From the NCBI RefSeq assembly GCF_029910215.1, contig NZ_CP110395.1, forward strand, positions 310,001 through 374,000: 64,000 nt of DNA, in the 5' to 3' direction. Source of the DNA: Paraburkholderia sp. D15. GTDB lineage: Bacteria; Pseudomonadota; Gammaproteobacteria; Burkholderiales; Burkholderiaceae. Both the position numbers and the translations under genes were made by a program. Below the pieces are notes generated by a model. The model ran no database searches. It was not told where the DNA came from and saw only the letters and a program-made list of their open reading frames with translations. This document shows, one piece after another, positions 25,905-35,235 of this stretch (within the stretch, counting starts at the first letter, position 1; every line of letters starts with the position of its first letter).

Positions 25905-27085
25905 GCGGCCTTCGCTCCCAACTGTTGCAGGCCCGCGTCGAGCCGGTCGAGATCCGCGAACGAATGCGCGGCGGACAGCGAGATGCGTAGACGCGACGTG
26001 CCCACCGGCACGGTCGGCGGACGGATCGCCGGCACCCACAGACCCGCGCGATCGAGCGTGGCCGCGATGTCGAGCGTCGCTTCGTTGGTGCCGATGATCA
26101 GCGGCTGCACGGCGGTGTGCGAATCGACGGGCGTCCACGGCGTGGTCTTCAGCATCGCGCGCGTGCGGTCGATCAAACGTTGCAGATGCGCGCGTCGCGC
26201 GTCGCCTTCGTCGCCGCCGATGATCCGCAGACTCGCCGACACCGCGTGCGCGGCGGCCGGTACGGACGCTGTGGTGAAGATGTACGGACGCGCGCGCTGC
26301 ACGAGCCATTCGATCACCGTTTCGTGCGCGACGACGAACGCGCCCGACACGCCGGCCGCCTTGCCGAGCGTGCCGATCGAAATCAGGTTCGGCGAGCGCA
26401 GCGCCGCTTGCGCGACCGCGCCGCGGCCTTGCGGGCCGAGCACGCCGAAGCCGTGCGCGTCGTCGACGATCAGCCACGCGCCATGCTGTTCCGCGAGTGC
26501 GAGCAGACGCGGCAGGGGCGCGACGTCGCCGTCCATGCTGAAGACGGTGTCGGACACGATCACCTTGACCTCGGCATCCGACGCCGCGAGCAGCGCGCTC
26601 AACGCATCCATGTCGCAGTGCGGGTAGATCTGCACGTCGGCGCGCGCGAGACGGGCGCCGTCGATCAGCGACGCGTGGTTCAGCGCGTCGGAGAAGAGCG
26701 CGGCGCCGCGGCCCGCGAGCGCGGTGAGCGTCGCGAGATTCGCCATGTAGCCGGTGCTGAAGTAGAGCGCGCGTGCGTTGTCGACGAAGCCGCCGGCGAA
26801 TTCCGCGAGATCGTCTTCGAGTTGTGCGTGCGCGCGCGAGTGGCCGCCGAGCAGATGCGAGCCGCCGCTGCCCGCGCCATAGCGCTGCGCGCCTTCGGCG
26901 ACGGCCGCGATGAGTTGCGGATGCGCGGCGAGGCCGAGATAGTCGTTACTGGCGAAGCCGACGATCGCGCGGCCGTCGACCGTCATGTGCGCGGCGCAGG
27001 CGGTATCCGCGATACGGCGGCGACGGCGCAGACCGTGCTGGTCGATGTCGTCCAGTCCGGCCTTGAGGGTATCGAGTAGATGCAT
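25901..27085 (-). CDS. bioF: 8-amino-7-oxononanoate synthase
   Basis: A 394-residue PLP enzyme condensing pimeloyl-thioester with L-alanine. Recognisable blocks are [46 protein letters not shown] and the PLP lysine in [16 protein letters not shown]. The start ATG 27085 shares its A with the bioA TGA (TGATG), and its stop overlaps bioD (ATGA). Both overlaps indicate a tightly coupled operon. Confidence 0.97.
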   Translation of the reverse strand: MHLLDTLKAGLDDIDQHGLRRRRRIADTACAAHMTVDGRAIVGFASNDYLGLAAHPQLIAAVAEGAQRYGAGSGGSHLLGGHSRAHAQLEDDLAEFAGGFVDNARALYFSTGYMANLATLTALAGRGAALFSDALNHASLIDGARLARADVQIYPHCDMDALSALLAASDAEVKVIVSDTVFSMDGDVAPLPRLLALAEQHGAWLIVDDAHGFGVLGPQGRGAVAQAALRSPNLISIGTLGKAAGVSGAFVVAHETVIEWLVQRARPYIFTTASVPAAAHAVSASLRIIGGDEGDARRAHLQRLIDRTRAMLKTTPWTPVDSHTAVQPLIIGTNEATLDIAATLDRAGLWVPAIRPPTVPVGTSRLRISLSAAHSFADLDRLDAGLQQLGAKAA

Positions 27086-28446
27086 CAACGGGCCTCCGTG
27101 AGGGTGGCGTCGAAGGTCTCGCGGGTGCGCGAGGCGAGCAGCGCGATTTCTTCGTCGTCGAGGATGTAGGGGGGCATCAGATACACCGTGGTCGAGATCG
27201 GGCGCAGCAGCAGTTCGCGCTGCAGCGCGTTCTCGAAGAAACGGCGCGAGAAGGTGCGGGCTTGTTGCGGGTCGTCGACGATCGCGTCGAACGCGAAGAT
27301 CGTGCCGCACTGGCGCAGGTTGCGCACTTGCGGATGCGCGGCGAGCGGTGCGAGCGCGGCCTTCAGCGTGGCCGATTTGCCGGCGTTGACGGCGAGCACG
27401 TTGTCACTCGCGAACAGATCGAGGGTGGCGAGCGCCGCGCGGCAGGCGAGCGGATTGCCGGTGTACGAGTGCGAATGCAGGAAGCCGCGCGCGGTGTCGT
27501 CGTGATAGAAGGCCGCGAAGATTTCGTCGCGCGACAGCACGATCGAGAGTGGCAGATAGCCGCCGCTGATGCCTTTCGACAGGCACAGGAAATCTGGCCA
27601 GATGCCGGCCTGTTCGCACGCGAAGAAGGTGCCGGTGCGACCGCAGCCGACGGCGATTTCATCGGCGATCAGATGCACGCCGTACTGATCGCAAAGTGCG
27701 CGCAGACCGGCGATATACGACGCGTCGTGCATGGCCATGCCGGCCGCGCATTGCACGAGCGGCTCGACGATCAGCGCGGCGATGCGGGTGGCGCGCGCGT
27801 CGAAGAGTGCGCGGACGTTCTCGAGTGCGCGGCGGGCGACGTCGGCGGCGGATTCGCCGGGTTGGGCGAGACGCGCGTCGGGCGAGGCCACGACGTGCGC
27901 GTTGCGGATGAGCGGATCGTAGGCGTCCTTGAAGAGCGCGACGTCGGTGACGCCGAGCGCGCCGACGGTTTCGCCGTGATAGCTGTTGGCGAGGCAGACG
28001 AATTCCTGCTTGTCGGCGAAGCCTTGATTGCGCCACGCGTGGAAGCTCATCTTCAGCGCGATTTCGACGGCCGATGCGCCGTCGGACGCGAAGAACGCGT
28101 GGCCCAGGGTGTTGTCCGTGAGGGCGCCGAGGCGCTCCGCGAGTTCGATGGCGGGCTCGTGGGTGCAGCCGGCGAGCATTGCGTGTTCGAGGGTATCGAG
28201 CTGATCTTTGAGGGCTGCGTTGATGCGGGGGTTGGCGTGGCCGAACAGGTTGACCCACCAGGAGCTGATCGCGTCCAGATAACGATGGTTGGCGCGGTCG
28301 TAGAGCCACGCGCCTTGACCACGCGAGACGGGGATAAGCGGCAGGCGCTCGTGGTGCTTCATCTGGGTGCAGGGGTGCCAGACGGCGCGGAGGCTGCGGG
28401 TGATCCAGTCGTCAGGGGTGGGTGAGGCGGCGGCTTGGGGATTCAA
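27085..28446 (-). CDS. bioA: Adenosylmethionine-8-amino-7-oxononanoate aminotransferase
   Basis: A 453-residue PLP aminotransferase making DAPA from 8-amino-7-oxononanoate with SAM. Family blocks are [12 protein letters not shown] near the N-terminus, [51 protein letters not shown] and [16 protein letters not shown] with the PLP lysine. The predicted start is TTG at 28446, 7 bases after CAGGAG; no ATG with a ribosome site is available before residue 29. It is the first gene of the operon. Confidence 0.95.
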   Translation of the reverse strand: MNPQAAASPTPDDWITRSLRAVWHPCTQMKHHERLPLIPVSRGQGAWLYDRANHRYLDAISSWWVNLFGHANPRINAALKDQLDTLEHAMLAGCTHEPAIELAERLGALTDNTLGHAFFASDGASAVEIALKMSFHAWRNQGFADKQEFVCLANSYHGETVGALGVTDVALFKDAYDPLIRNAHVVASPDARLAQPGESAADVARRALENVRALFDARATRIAALIVEPLVQCAAGMAMHDASYIAGLRALCDQYGVHLIADEIAVGCGRTGTFFACEQAGIWPDFLCLSKGISGGYLPLSIVLSRDEIFAAFYHDDTARGFLHSHSYTGNPLACRAALATLDLFASDNVLAVNAGKSATLKAALAPLAAHPQVRNLRQCGTIFAFDAIVDDPQQARTFSRRFFENALQRELLLRPISTTVYLMPPYILDDEEIALLASRTRETFDATLTEAR

Positions 28447-28552
28447 TGCGGTGCTCCTGGTGTTCGATTTGCGCTGGGCATGGGGGGGTGACCTGGCGGT
28501 GCCTGGCTTTGCGCGGGGTCGAGATTAGCGGTTTCTTTTCACGCTTGCACTA
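28447..28552 (-). promoter_or_regulatory. Upstream region of the bio operon
   Basis: About 105 bases separate the bioA start from the palindromic element and must contain the bio promoter, unless transcription starts inside the element. CAGGAG lies before the TTG. No clear BirA-like palindrome is visible. Confidence 0.4.
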
Positions 28553-29260
28553 GTGATTTTTTTGGGGGCGTTGCCCGCTGGGCGGGGGTTTGGCGATGTT
28601 TTTCGCTGCTCGCGGGGGATTGGGTCTGATCGATGGTTTTGGGTGGTTTTAGCGACGGCAAAGTGGTGGGGCCCTTCGGGGGGAATGTGGGTTTGGGGTT
28701 GGGTTTGTTTGGTTTGGTTTGGTTGGGGTTTTGGCCTTTCCTTGCTGTCTTAGTGGTCTATTGGCGTCGCCCCTGTGCGGGGCAGGCACTTACTTTCTTT
28801 GCCTGCCGCAAAGAAAGTAAGCAAAGAAAGCGGCTTCAACCCGCCAGCCCATAAGCGGGAACCGTGGTCGGTCCACGGTAGTGGCCCATCTGGAATCCGT
28901 GCTCTCGCACATTCCGCGTCAGTGACAAAGCCGTCATTCATCCCGACTCGCGCACGCGCTCGCCGGAGCGGTTCGCTCAGGAACAGTGGCTTCGTTTGGG
29001 TTGGGTGGGGCCGTCGGCTGCGCCTCGGCGAGGCGCCGGAAAATCGGGGGGATTGAAATGCCGCGGTCAGAACCCCGGAGGGCGGCGTTTGATGGACCCG
29101 GGGGCGCGCGAAGCGCTGCCGGAAGCATGACTGCTGTGTCACGAACGTGGAATGTGCGGGTGCACGGATTCCAGATGGGCCACTACCGTGGCTGTGCGGG
29201 GGACCCGCTTAAGAGTTAGCGGTGTGAAGCCGCTTTCTTTGCTTACTTTCTTTGCCGCGG

Positions 29261-30539
29261 TGTTTAGACCGGAGACATAGGTAACAGATGTGCGGAGACA
29301 TGGGTAACACATGATCCGCTCATTCCTGCTGGTTCAGGTTGATGGTTCCGAAGCGGTGATGCGCAAAAAACAGGTCGTAGCAGTTCTCTTCATCGACGCG
29401 CGCGCGGATGGCCACGGGCAGGTTCTGCAATGCATTTGATACCTTGAATCGCCGGTTCCTGAAGCGTAGTTCGCCGTTCCACTTCACGCACTGCACGTGA
29501 TCGTTTTCGCCGTACTCGATTGGCGGCAGGATCTCCGGATAGGCGCGCGGACTCGGTCGATAACGCGTAACCGGGGTCGCCATGTCCAGCGCCTGATGTG
29601 GGCGCTGATGGTTGTAGACCGTGCGCCACTCATCGAACGCCTGCTGCGCGCTGGACAGATTCCTGAAGTGGCGTCCGGCGATCACCTCGGCCTTCAGCGT
29701 GCGGTGAAACCGCTCCTCCTTGCCGTTGGTCTGCGGATGCGCCACGCGGCTGTGTGACAGGCGCACACCCAGCCGGATGAGCCAGATGGCCAGTTCGGTC
29801 AACTGGCCCGGCTGGCTGGGGCTGCCCCACGGCGAACCGTTGTCCGCGTTGATGCGCCGCGGCAGCCCATAGCGGCGGAAGGTGCGCTGCAGATGATGCT
29901 GCACGATCCGGGTGTCGGTGCGAATGCAGGCATCGAGCGTCACGTTGTAGCGCGAATGATCGTCCAGCAGGGTCAGGGGCGAACAGTGGCGGCCGTCCTG
30001 CAGGTCGAACCAGCCCTTGAAATCCATCTGCCAGAGATCGTTGGGCTGTGCATGCTCGAAGCGCTGCCAGGCCGTGGCGGCCTCGGAGGCAGCCGGGTCG
30101 ATGAGCCCGTGACGATGCAGGATGTCCGTCACGGTACTCGGGGCCGGCACGTCCCTGTGGCCCAGGTCGCACAGACGCCGGCTGATCTTGCGTCCACCCC
30201 AGGCGGGGTGTGCCCGCCGCAGTTCGACTACCTGCTGCTCGACTGACGGTGGCGTGCGCGCCGGATTCTGCAGGGGGCGGCGCGAGTGATCTGTCAGCGC
30301 GGCAACGCCGCCCTGCGCGTGGCGCTCAAGCCACTTGTAGCCGGTCTTCGGACTGATGCCAAAGCGCCGGCACAGGTCGCGACGGTTGGCGCCTTCCTGC
30401 AAGGCCAGATGGACGAATTCCAGACGCAGATTCATGGTGTCTCTCGGATTCCAGGGCATGACCGGCTCCAGGCGATTCGCTCGCCAAGAGTGTTACCCAT
30501 GTCTCCGTACACCCGTTACCTATGTCTCCGGTCCATACA
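29261..30539 (-). mobile_element. IS481-family insertion sequence
   Basis: A 1,279-base element encoding one DDE transposase. Ends begin TGT with imperfect inverted repeats (TGTTTAGACCGGAGACATAG at left; the right end complements to TGTATGGACCGGAGACATAG). Each end also carries two direct copies of a 15-base GGAGACAT(A/G)GGTAAC box 23 bases apart (29271-29285 and 29294-29308; 30492-30506 and 30515-30529), which are likely transposase-binding sites. CGG flanks both ends and could be a 3-base target duplication. Confidence 0.85.
29320..30459 (-). CDS. IS481-family transposase
   Basis: A 379-residue transposase. An N-terminal helix-turn-helix (LQEGANRRDLCRRFGISPKT) is followed by an rve integrase core with D146 (WQMDFKGWF), D206 (INADNGSPWG) and E249 (TNGKEERFHRT), and the C-terminal YNHQRPHQALDMATP motif of the family. 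The frame is intact, so the IS may still be active. ATG 30459 gives the start; MNLRLEF at residue 9 is an alternative. Confidence 0.93.
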   Translation of the reverse strand: MPWNPRDTMNLRLEFVHLALQEGANRRDLCRRFGISPKTGYKWLERHAQGGVAALTDHSRRPLQNPARTPPSVEQQVVELRRAHPAWGGRKISRRLCDLGHRDVPAPSTVTDILHRHGLIDPAASEAATAWQRFEHAQPNDLWQMDFKGWFDLQDGRHCSPLTLLDDHSRYNVTLDACIRTDTRIVQHHLQRTFRRYGLPRRINADNGSPWGSPSQPGQLTELAIWLIRLGVRLSHSRVAHPQTNGKEERFHRTLKAEVIAGRHFRNLSSAQQAFDEWRTVYNHQRPHQALDMATPVTRYRPSPRAYPEILPPIEYGENDHVQCVKWNGELRFRNRRFKVSNALQNLPVAIRARVDEENCYDLFFAHHRFGTINLNQQE

Positions 30540-30690
30540 CGGCGGCAAAGAAAGTAAGTGCCTGCCCCGCACAGGGGCGACGCTGATAGACCACTAAGAC
30601 AGCAAGGAAAGGCCAAAAACCCAGAAAAACCCCAAAAAAAGCCAGAAAAACCACGAAGCCGCCGCGCAGGCAAAACCCCCAAAAAAAACA

Positions 30691-31968
30691 TCACTCCCGA
30701 CTAGCAATAGCCCGCCGCCCATCGCCCTCGGCAGAGCCCTTACCCTCACCATCGGCCGTCTGCGAAGCCCCCGCCCCCCAAACAACCGTGTTATCCACCG
30801 CATAAAGCCGACAAGGCGCCACACTCTGTTTCTGGCAATTCGCCACCGCGACAGACATCGGATCATCGCCACCTTCAGCCCACGACCACGACCCCGAATC
30901 CGAAACAGCAAAAGCCCGGCTAGGAAACTGATGCAAGAAATTCCGATACCCATTGCGCCCAGCTTCATCGACAAACGGCACGGCATCGACCGCATCCACC
31001 GCAGCAAACCCGCTCGCCTTCGGCGCAGACGGATCCGCTACCCGGTACTGCACGCCCGTCGGCATTCCCACCTGGGCAAGAAACGCCTCGACCGCCGGCC
31101 ACCACACATGCACGCCGTCACGGTCGCCCACCAGTCGATGCGCGTCGTTCTTGTAATTCCCGAAATCCACCATCTTCGCGCTCGCGCCGTGCGCCCCATA
31201 CGCGCCATACATGCCCGCCACCAACTGCGCGTTCCACACCGAATCGTTATCGCCGTACATCCACAGCGACGGCACGCGCGTCTTCTCGCCATACGCGCCA
31301 AACGCCCGCGTCAGATTGCCCTGCCAGTCCGTGCACGCATCCTGCCGCAAGCCGCCGGAAAAATTGATCAGCGCCCGCACGCCCGGCGCCGCCTCGGTGC
31401 CGTACGCCATCGTCGCGAGACCGCCATGCGATGTACCCGCCACCACGATGTGCTGCGCGTCCACGTACGGCTGCTTCGCCATGAAGTCGACCGTCGCGGC
31501 CACATCGCTCGCCTGACCCAGGCCGTTGCGCTCGACGTCGCAGCCATCCTGCTGATACACGCCGTCCGAATGACCGAAGCCCTGACGGTTCGGCGCCACC
31601 ACCACGTAGCCGCGGCGCACGAACTCGCGCGCGAACGGCAGCGGATCGCTGCGTTCCTGCGTACGCGGATCGCCCGGAATCTTGCCGTGATTGAAAACGA
31701 TCATCGGAAACGGACCGTTGCCGTCCGGTTTGTAGATCGTCGTTTCGAGTGTGATCTTGCCGGCAGCATCGACCGGCACGCGAATGATCTGTTCGTTCAG
31801 GCCCGCGGTGGGCAGATAGACGTCGTCGTCGAGTGCAATGCGCGGCACGTGCGCGCGCGTCAACGGACCCTGGGTGTCGGCGAGCGGGTCGGCATGTGCG
31901 ACGGCGACAGCGCACGTAGCCGCTGCACAGATCACCGCACACTTCGTCAAAACCTTGCTGAACACCAT
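30691..31968 (-). CDS. Secreted dienelactone-hydrolase-like alpha/beta hydrolase
   Basis: A 425-residue exported hydrolase. It has a signal peptide (residues 1-27, ending VAVAHA), an alpha/beta core with the oxyanion segment IVFNHGKIPGDPRTQ, the nucleophile VAGTSHGGLATMAYG, the acid in YGDNDSVWN and the His in NDAHRLVGDRDGVHVWW. A C-terminal extension of about 120 residues has an unknown role. The substrate is unknown, perhaps an ester or short peptide. Its stop codon lies at the very end of the palindromic element, so the last residues may have been shaped by that insertion. Confidence 0.8.
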   Translation of the reverse strand: MVFSKVLTKCAVICAAATCAVAVAHADPLADTQGPLTRAHVPRIALDDDVYLPTAGLNEQIIRVPVDAAGKITLETTIYKPDGNGPFPMIVFNHGKIPGDPRTQERSDPLPFAREFVRRGYVVVAPNRQGFGHSDGVYQQDGCDVERNGLGQASDVAATVDFMAKQPYVDAQHIVVAGTSHGGLATMAYGTEAAPGVRALINFSGGLRQDACTDWQGNLTRAFGAYGEKTRVPSLWMYGDNDSVWNAQLVAGMYGAYGAHGASAKMVDFGNYKNDAHRLVGDRDGVHVWWPAVEAFLAQVGMPTGVQYRVADPSAPKASGFAAVDAVDAVPFVDEAGRNGYRNFLHQFPSRAFAVSDSGSWSWAEGGDDPMSVAVANCQKQSVAPCRLYAVDNTVVWGAGASQTADGEGKGSAEGDGRRAIASRE

Positions 31969-32594
31969 TGACGCACCTGCCTGAAAAACCTGCCTTGAAC
32001 ACCGTGATGCCTGTGTGCCGATCGCCTTGACTGACGTTTGCCTTTCGGCTGCTTTCGACACACAAAAACACACTCGCGTGCGGGGTGCCGGAAGCACTCG
32101 CACGCTGATCGAGATCGCACGGGATGAACCCAAACGGCCGACGCGACCCCACGCGCCGATGATGAACGTCACCTCTGCCAGTTACCGCCGCCGAACCCAC
32201 ACTGTCTGATGCTCGGCAGAGTTATCTGCGCATTTTGCGGAGCGGTTTGAACCGGCTCTCGAAATGTGACGTCATGAAGCTACGGACCCATCCTGGCACG
32301 ACAATTTTGTTTTGTGCAATCAAGGAGAACCCGCGACGAAAAAATTGCCGTATCGACAGGGACGTGCGTTTCGCCGCGTCGACGCCTTGATGGCGGCGGT
32401 CCTCGCATCGATTGCCGTCGTTCGCCATGCGAAGTACCCGGCGCAGATTCTGGCGTTGTGGTGTCTGGCCAACACGACCTGAACCAAAAACGCCGCGGAA
32501 AAAAAGACGAAAAAAATGGCCCGCGTATGGGGCCATATGTGAGCACGGTGAATGGAGCGACGCAGCGCCCCGTAAGGCGCGGAAAGGTTACGGA
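31969..32594. other. Intergenic region with a possible small ORF
   Basis: Most of these 626 bases have no recognisable gene. AAGGAG (32322-32327) is followed 8 bases later by a 48-codon frame starting ACG (32336-32482). It encodes a basic N-terminus and a hydrophobic stretch (ALMAAVLASIAVV). Without a standard start codon, it may be a small protein with an unusual start, a decayed gene, or chance. A terminator for the YchJ gene lies at 32510-32536. Confidence 0.3.
32510..32536 (-). terminator. Terminator after the YchJ gene
   Basis: Read on the minus strand, ATGGCCC-N7-GGGCCAT is followed by a run of T residues. Confidence 0.75.
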
Positions 32595-33044
32595 CTATTC
32601 GGCGACGTCGCCGTCGATATAGCGCCAGCGGCCGTCGTCGCCGCGAACGAATCGGCTCAGTTCGTGCAACCGCTGCGCGCGGCCGCCCACCTTGTATCGT
32701 GCGACGAATTCGACCGTCGCGTGATCGGCGTCCGTTTCGGCGAAAGCCTTGATCTGGAGTCCAAGCCAACGGGGTGTGTCGGGCGCGGTGAGGTCGATGT
32801 CGAGGTCGGCGGGGCAGGTGGCCGGGGTCCACGTGGCGCGCAGATAATCCGTTGCGCCCACAACGTACGCGCTATAGCGCGAGCGCATCAGTTCGAGCGC
32901 GCGCGGCGCAACTTCGCCGCCGTCGATATAGCGCCCGCAACATTGCGCGAAACGCGGTGCCTTCGCACCGCTGCGCGGATTGGGCGCGGCGCCGCCGCAC
33001 GGGCAGTCCACGGGTCGTTGCGCTGTCAACGAAGTCTTGGTCAT
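32595..33044 (-). CDS. YchJ-family (UPF0225) metal-binding protein
   Basis: A 149-residue YchJ/SEC-C protein with N-terminal metal ligands (CPCGG and FAQCCGRYIDGG) and an NTF2-like body (SRYSAYVVGATDYLRATW, FVARYKVGGRAQRLHELSRF). The function is unsettled; members may bind zinc through the SEC-C-like Cys cluster. ATG 33044 overlaps the stop of the upstream acyl-CoA dehydrogenase remnant (ATGA). Confidence 0.9.
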   Translation of the reverse strand: MTKTSLTAQRPVDCPCGGAAPNPRSGAKAPRFAQCCGRYIDGGEVAPRALELMRSRYSAYVVGATDYLRATWTPATCPADLDIDLTAPDTPRWLGLQIKAFAETDADHATVEFVARYKVGGRAQRLHELSRFVRGDDGRWRYIDGDVAE

Positions 33045-33208
33045 CGGACGCTCAACCCAGCGCGCGGATAGCCGTAGCCGTCGTGAATCTGCAAGGCGGC
33101 CGAGCGGATGCGCACGCGGTCCCACGCGGCCGCATGCGGCGTGACGGCCTCGCGCACGAAGGTGCGCAGCGCGTCGCGGACCATCACGTGATCCTGATCA
33201 AGCACCAT
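33041..33208 (-). pseudogene. Acyl-CoA dehydrogenase remnant
   Basis: A 55-codon frame that joins the N-terminus of an acyl-CoA dehydrogenase (MVLDQDHVMVRDALRTFVRE through TPHAAAWDR) directly to a C-terminal fragment, ALQIHDGYGYPR, which is the family's QIHGGYGY motif with one change. The central catalytic domain and the usual C-terminal tail are missing, so it cannot be active. The ribosome site (CAGGAG) and start remain intact, and its stop overlaps the YchJ start (ATGA). It probably arose by an in-frame internal deletion of several hundred codons. Confidence 0.75.
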
Positions 33209-33233
33209 GAAATTTTCTCCTGCAGGGCACGGC

Positions 33234-33911
33234 TTACCAGTCGAGCTGCGTGCCGTCGTATTGATAGAAACGTCCGTTGAAGGCGTCGCGCATTGCCGCG
33301 GCTTGCGCCAGCACTTCTCGCATGCCGGTGACGCTGCGCGCCGGATCGATCGCGGCCTGCGCGCCGCCCATGTCGGTGCGGACCCAGCCCGGATGCAGCG
33401 ACACGCAAGTGGCACGCCGCGCGTCGAGCGAGGCGAGCTTCAGCGCGTCGTTCAGCGCCGCCTTGCTCGCGCGATACAGCCAGCCGGTCGTGCCGCTCGC
33501 GTCGCCGATGCTGCCCATCTTGCTGGAGATCACCGCGAATACGCCGCCCGCATCCTCGACGAGCGGCAGCAGGATCGGCATCAACTGCATCGGGCCGCGC
33601 ACGTTGGTGTGCATCACCTGATCGAAGTCCTCGGCGGTGATCGTCTCGATGCCCTGGGTGTTCGGTCCGTACACGCCCGACACGACGATCGCCGCATCGA
33701 GACGTTCGCCGTCGAGCTTCCAGCCGAGCCCGGCGATGTCCTCGGGCGCGGTCACGTCGAGCGAAAAAGCTTCGGCGCCGAGTCCGCTCAAGGCGTCGAG
33801 CGATGCGTCGTCGCGCGCGGTGGCGAGCACGCGCCAGCCGCTCTTCCGGTATTGCCGCACGAATTCCTGGCCGATGCCGCGCGACGCACCGACGATCAAC
33901 ACTGTCTTCAT
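33234..33911 (-). CDS. Short-chain dehydrogenase/reductase
   Basis: A 225-residue SDR with the cofactor motif GASRGIGQEF, the catalytic Ser (VISSKMGS), Tyr and Lys (LYRASKAAL) and the HPGWVRTDMGG segment typical of the CsgA-like subgroup. It would use NAD(P)H on an unknown carbonyl or alcohol. It lies 57 bases after the thiolase gene, in the same direction, within a fatty-acid/leucine-type cluster. Confidence 0.9.
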   Translation of the reverse strand: MKTVLIVGASRGIGQEFVRQYRKSGWRVLATARDDASLDALSGLGAEAFSLDVTAPEDIAGLGWKLDGERLDAAIVVSGVYGPNTQGIETITAEDFDQVMHTNVRGPMQLMPILLPLVEDAGGVFAVISSKMGSIGDASGTTGWLYRASKAALNDALKLASLDARRATCVSLHPGWVRTDMGGAQAAIDPARSVTGMREVLAQAAAMRDAFNGRFYQYDGTQLDW

Positions 33912-33968
33912 CGAATCACCTCGAATCTCAATGGCGCGCGGCGTGCGCCGCGCCTGTCGCCTGTCGCC

Positions 33969-35177
33969 TTAAACCAGTTCGATCCCCATCGCGGTCGCTT
34001 CGCCGCCGCCGATGCACAGCGTCGCGACGCCGCGCTTCAGGCCGCGCTTTCTCAACGCACCGATCAGCGTGACGAGAATCCGCGCGCCCGATGCGCCGAT
34101 CGGATGGCCGAGCGCGCAAGCACCGCCGTTCACGTTGACCTTCTCGTGCGGCAGATGGTGTTCCTTCATCGCGGCCATGGTCACGACGGCGAACGCCTCG
34201 TTGACTTCGTACAGATCGACTTCCTCCGCGCGCCAGCCGTTCTTCTCGAACAGCTTGCGGATCGCGCCGACCGGCGCGGTGGTGAACTTTGCCGGCTCCT
34301 GCGCGAAGGTCGAGTGGCCGACCACGCGCGCGAGCGGCGTGACGCCAAGGCGTTTCGCGGTCGACTCGCGCATCATCACGAGCGCCGCCGCCCCGTCCGA
34401 GATCGACGACGAGTTGGCCGCCGTCACCGTGCCGGTTTTGCTGAACGCGGGCTTGAGCGTCGGAATTTTGTCGAGGTTGGCCTTGAACGGCTGCTCGTCG
34501 CGATCGATGGTGACGTCGCCTTTGCGGCTCTCTACTTTCACCGGCGCGATTTCCCAGTCGAAGGAGCCGTCTTCGTTCGCGCGCTTCGCGCGGTTCAGCG
34601 ACTCGACCGCGAACGCGTCCTGTGCCTCGCGCGTGAAGTCGAACGAGCCCGCGCATTCCTCGGCGAAAGTGCCCATCAGGCGGCCTTTTTCGTACGCGTC
34701 TTCGAGGCCGTCGTAGAACATGTGGTCGATCACCAGGCCGTGACCCATGCGCATCCCGCCGCGCGCTTTCGGCAGCAGATACGGCGCGTTCGTCATGCTT
34801 TCCATGCCACCCGCGACGATCACGTCGATGGAGCCGGCGGCCAGCATGTCGTGCGCGAACATGGCCGCGCGCATGCCGGAACCGCACATCTTGTTGACCG
34901 TCGTGCTGCCGGTGCTCAATGGCAAGCCGGCGCCCAATGCGGCCTGACGGGCGGGCGCCTGGCCAAGACCGGCGGGCAGCACGCAGCCCATCACGACTTC
35001 ATCGATCTGTTCGGGCTTCAGGCCCGCGCGTTCGACGGCGGCCTGGATCGCGGCCGAGCCGAGTTGCGGCGCGCTCAGCGACGCGAAGTCGCCCTGAAAA
35101 CCGGCCATCGGCGTGCGGGCCACGCCGACGATGACGATCGGATCCTGCTGGGTCGGGTTGGTGTTCGTCTCACTCAT
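33969..35177 (-). CDS. Acetyl-CoA C-acyltransferase (thiolase)
   Basis: A 402-residue thiolase with active-site Cys98 in VNKMCGSGMRA, the EVNEAFA block, catalytic His in GGACALGHPIGASGAR and the second Cys in LCIGGGEATAMG. It splits 3-oxoacyl-CoA or makes acetoacetyl-CoA. It lies in the minus-strand series LiuR - aceK - thiolase - SDR - ACAD remnant, suggesting a role in acyl-CoA/leucine-derived carbon use. Chain-length preference is not visible. Confidence 0.95.
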   Translation of the reverse strand: MSETNTNPTQQDPIVIVGVARTPMAGFQGDFASLSAPQLGSAAIQAAVERAGLKPEQIDEVVMGCVLPAGLGQAPARQAALGAGLPLSTGSTTVNKMCGSGMRAAMFAHDMLAAGSIDVIVAGGMESMTNAPYLLPKARGGMRMGHGLVIDHMFYDGLEDAYEKGRLMGTFAEECAGSFDFTREAQDAFAVESLNRAKRANEDGSFDWEIAPVKVESRKGDVTIDRDEQPFKANLDKIPTLKPAFSKTGTVTAANSSSISDGAAALVMMRESTAKRLGVTPLARVVGHSTFAQEPAKFTTAPVGAIRKLFEKNGWRAEEVDLYEVNEAFAVVTMAAMKEHHLPHEKVNVNGGACALGHPIGASGARILVTLIGALRKRGLKRGVATLCIGGGEATAMGIELV

Positions 35178-35235
35178 GTTTGTCTCACTTGGGTTGAAGT
35201 GGTTTGATCGGCGCGTACTGGCGTGATGGCGCGGG

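Larger units (their letters stand above)
28553..30694. repeat. Long imperfect palindromic element, right arm split by an IS
   Basis: The left arm (28553-28955) is repeated in inverted order by 29119-29260 plus 30540-30694. Outer ends share GTGAT followed by a T-run and GGGGG. Inner parts share GGCCTTTCCTTGCTGTCTTA, the AAAGAAAGTAAG(C/T) motifs, GCCCCTGTGCGGGGCAGGCA and GTGGCCCATCTGGAATCCGT. The unmatched centre is about 28956-29118. Without the IS it is about 860 bases. ORFs in it are by-products of the repeat. It behaves like a dispersed intergenic repeat or non-autonomous mobile element; that reading is inferred. Confidence 0.75.

Noticed and set aside
24038..28446. Bio genes as part of a larger horizontally acquired block
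   Set aside because: All four have the usual high-GC codon use and tight coupling, so they are ordinary chromosomal genes; only the flanking element is foreign-looking.
28750..29142. A 130-residue minus-strand frame in the palindromic element ending ESKCLPRTGATPIDH
   Set aside because: The same ending appears from the other arm (30286-30597, plus strand), so the frames follow from the inverted repeat rather than from a gene.
33207..35207. A 666-residue plus-strand frame opposite the SDR and thiolase genes
   Set aside because: Antisense shadow of two well-conserved genes; no recognisable motif.
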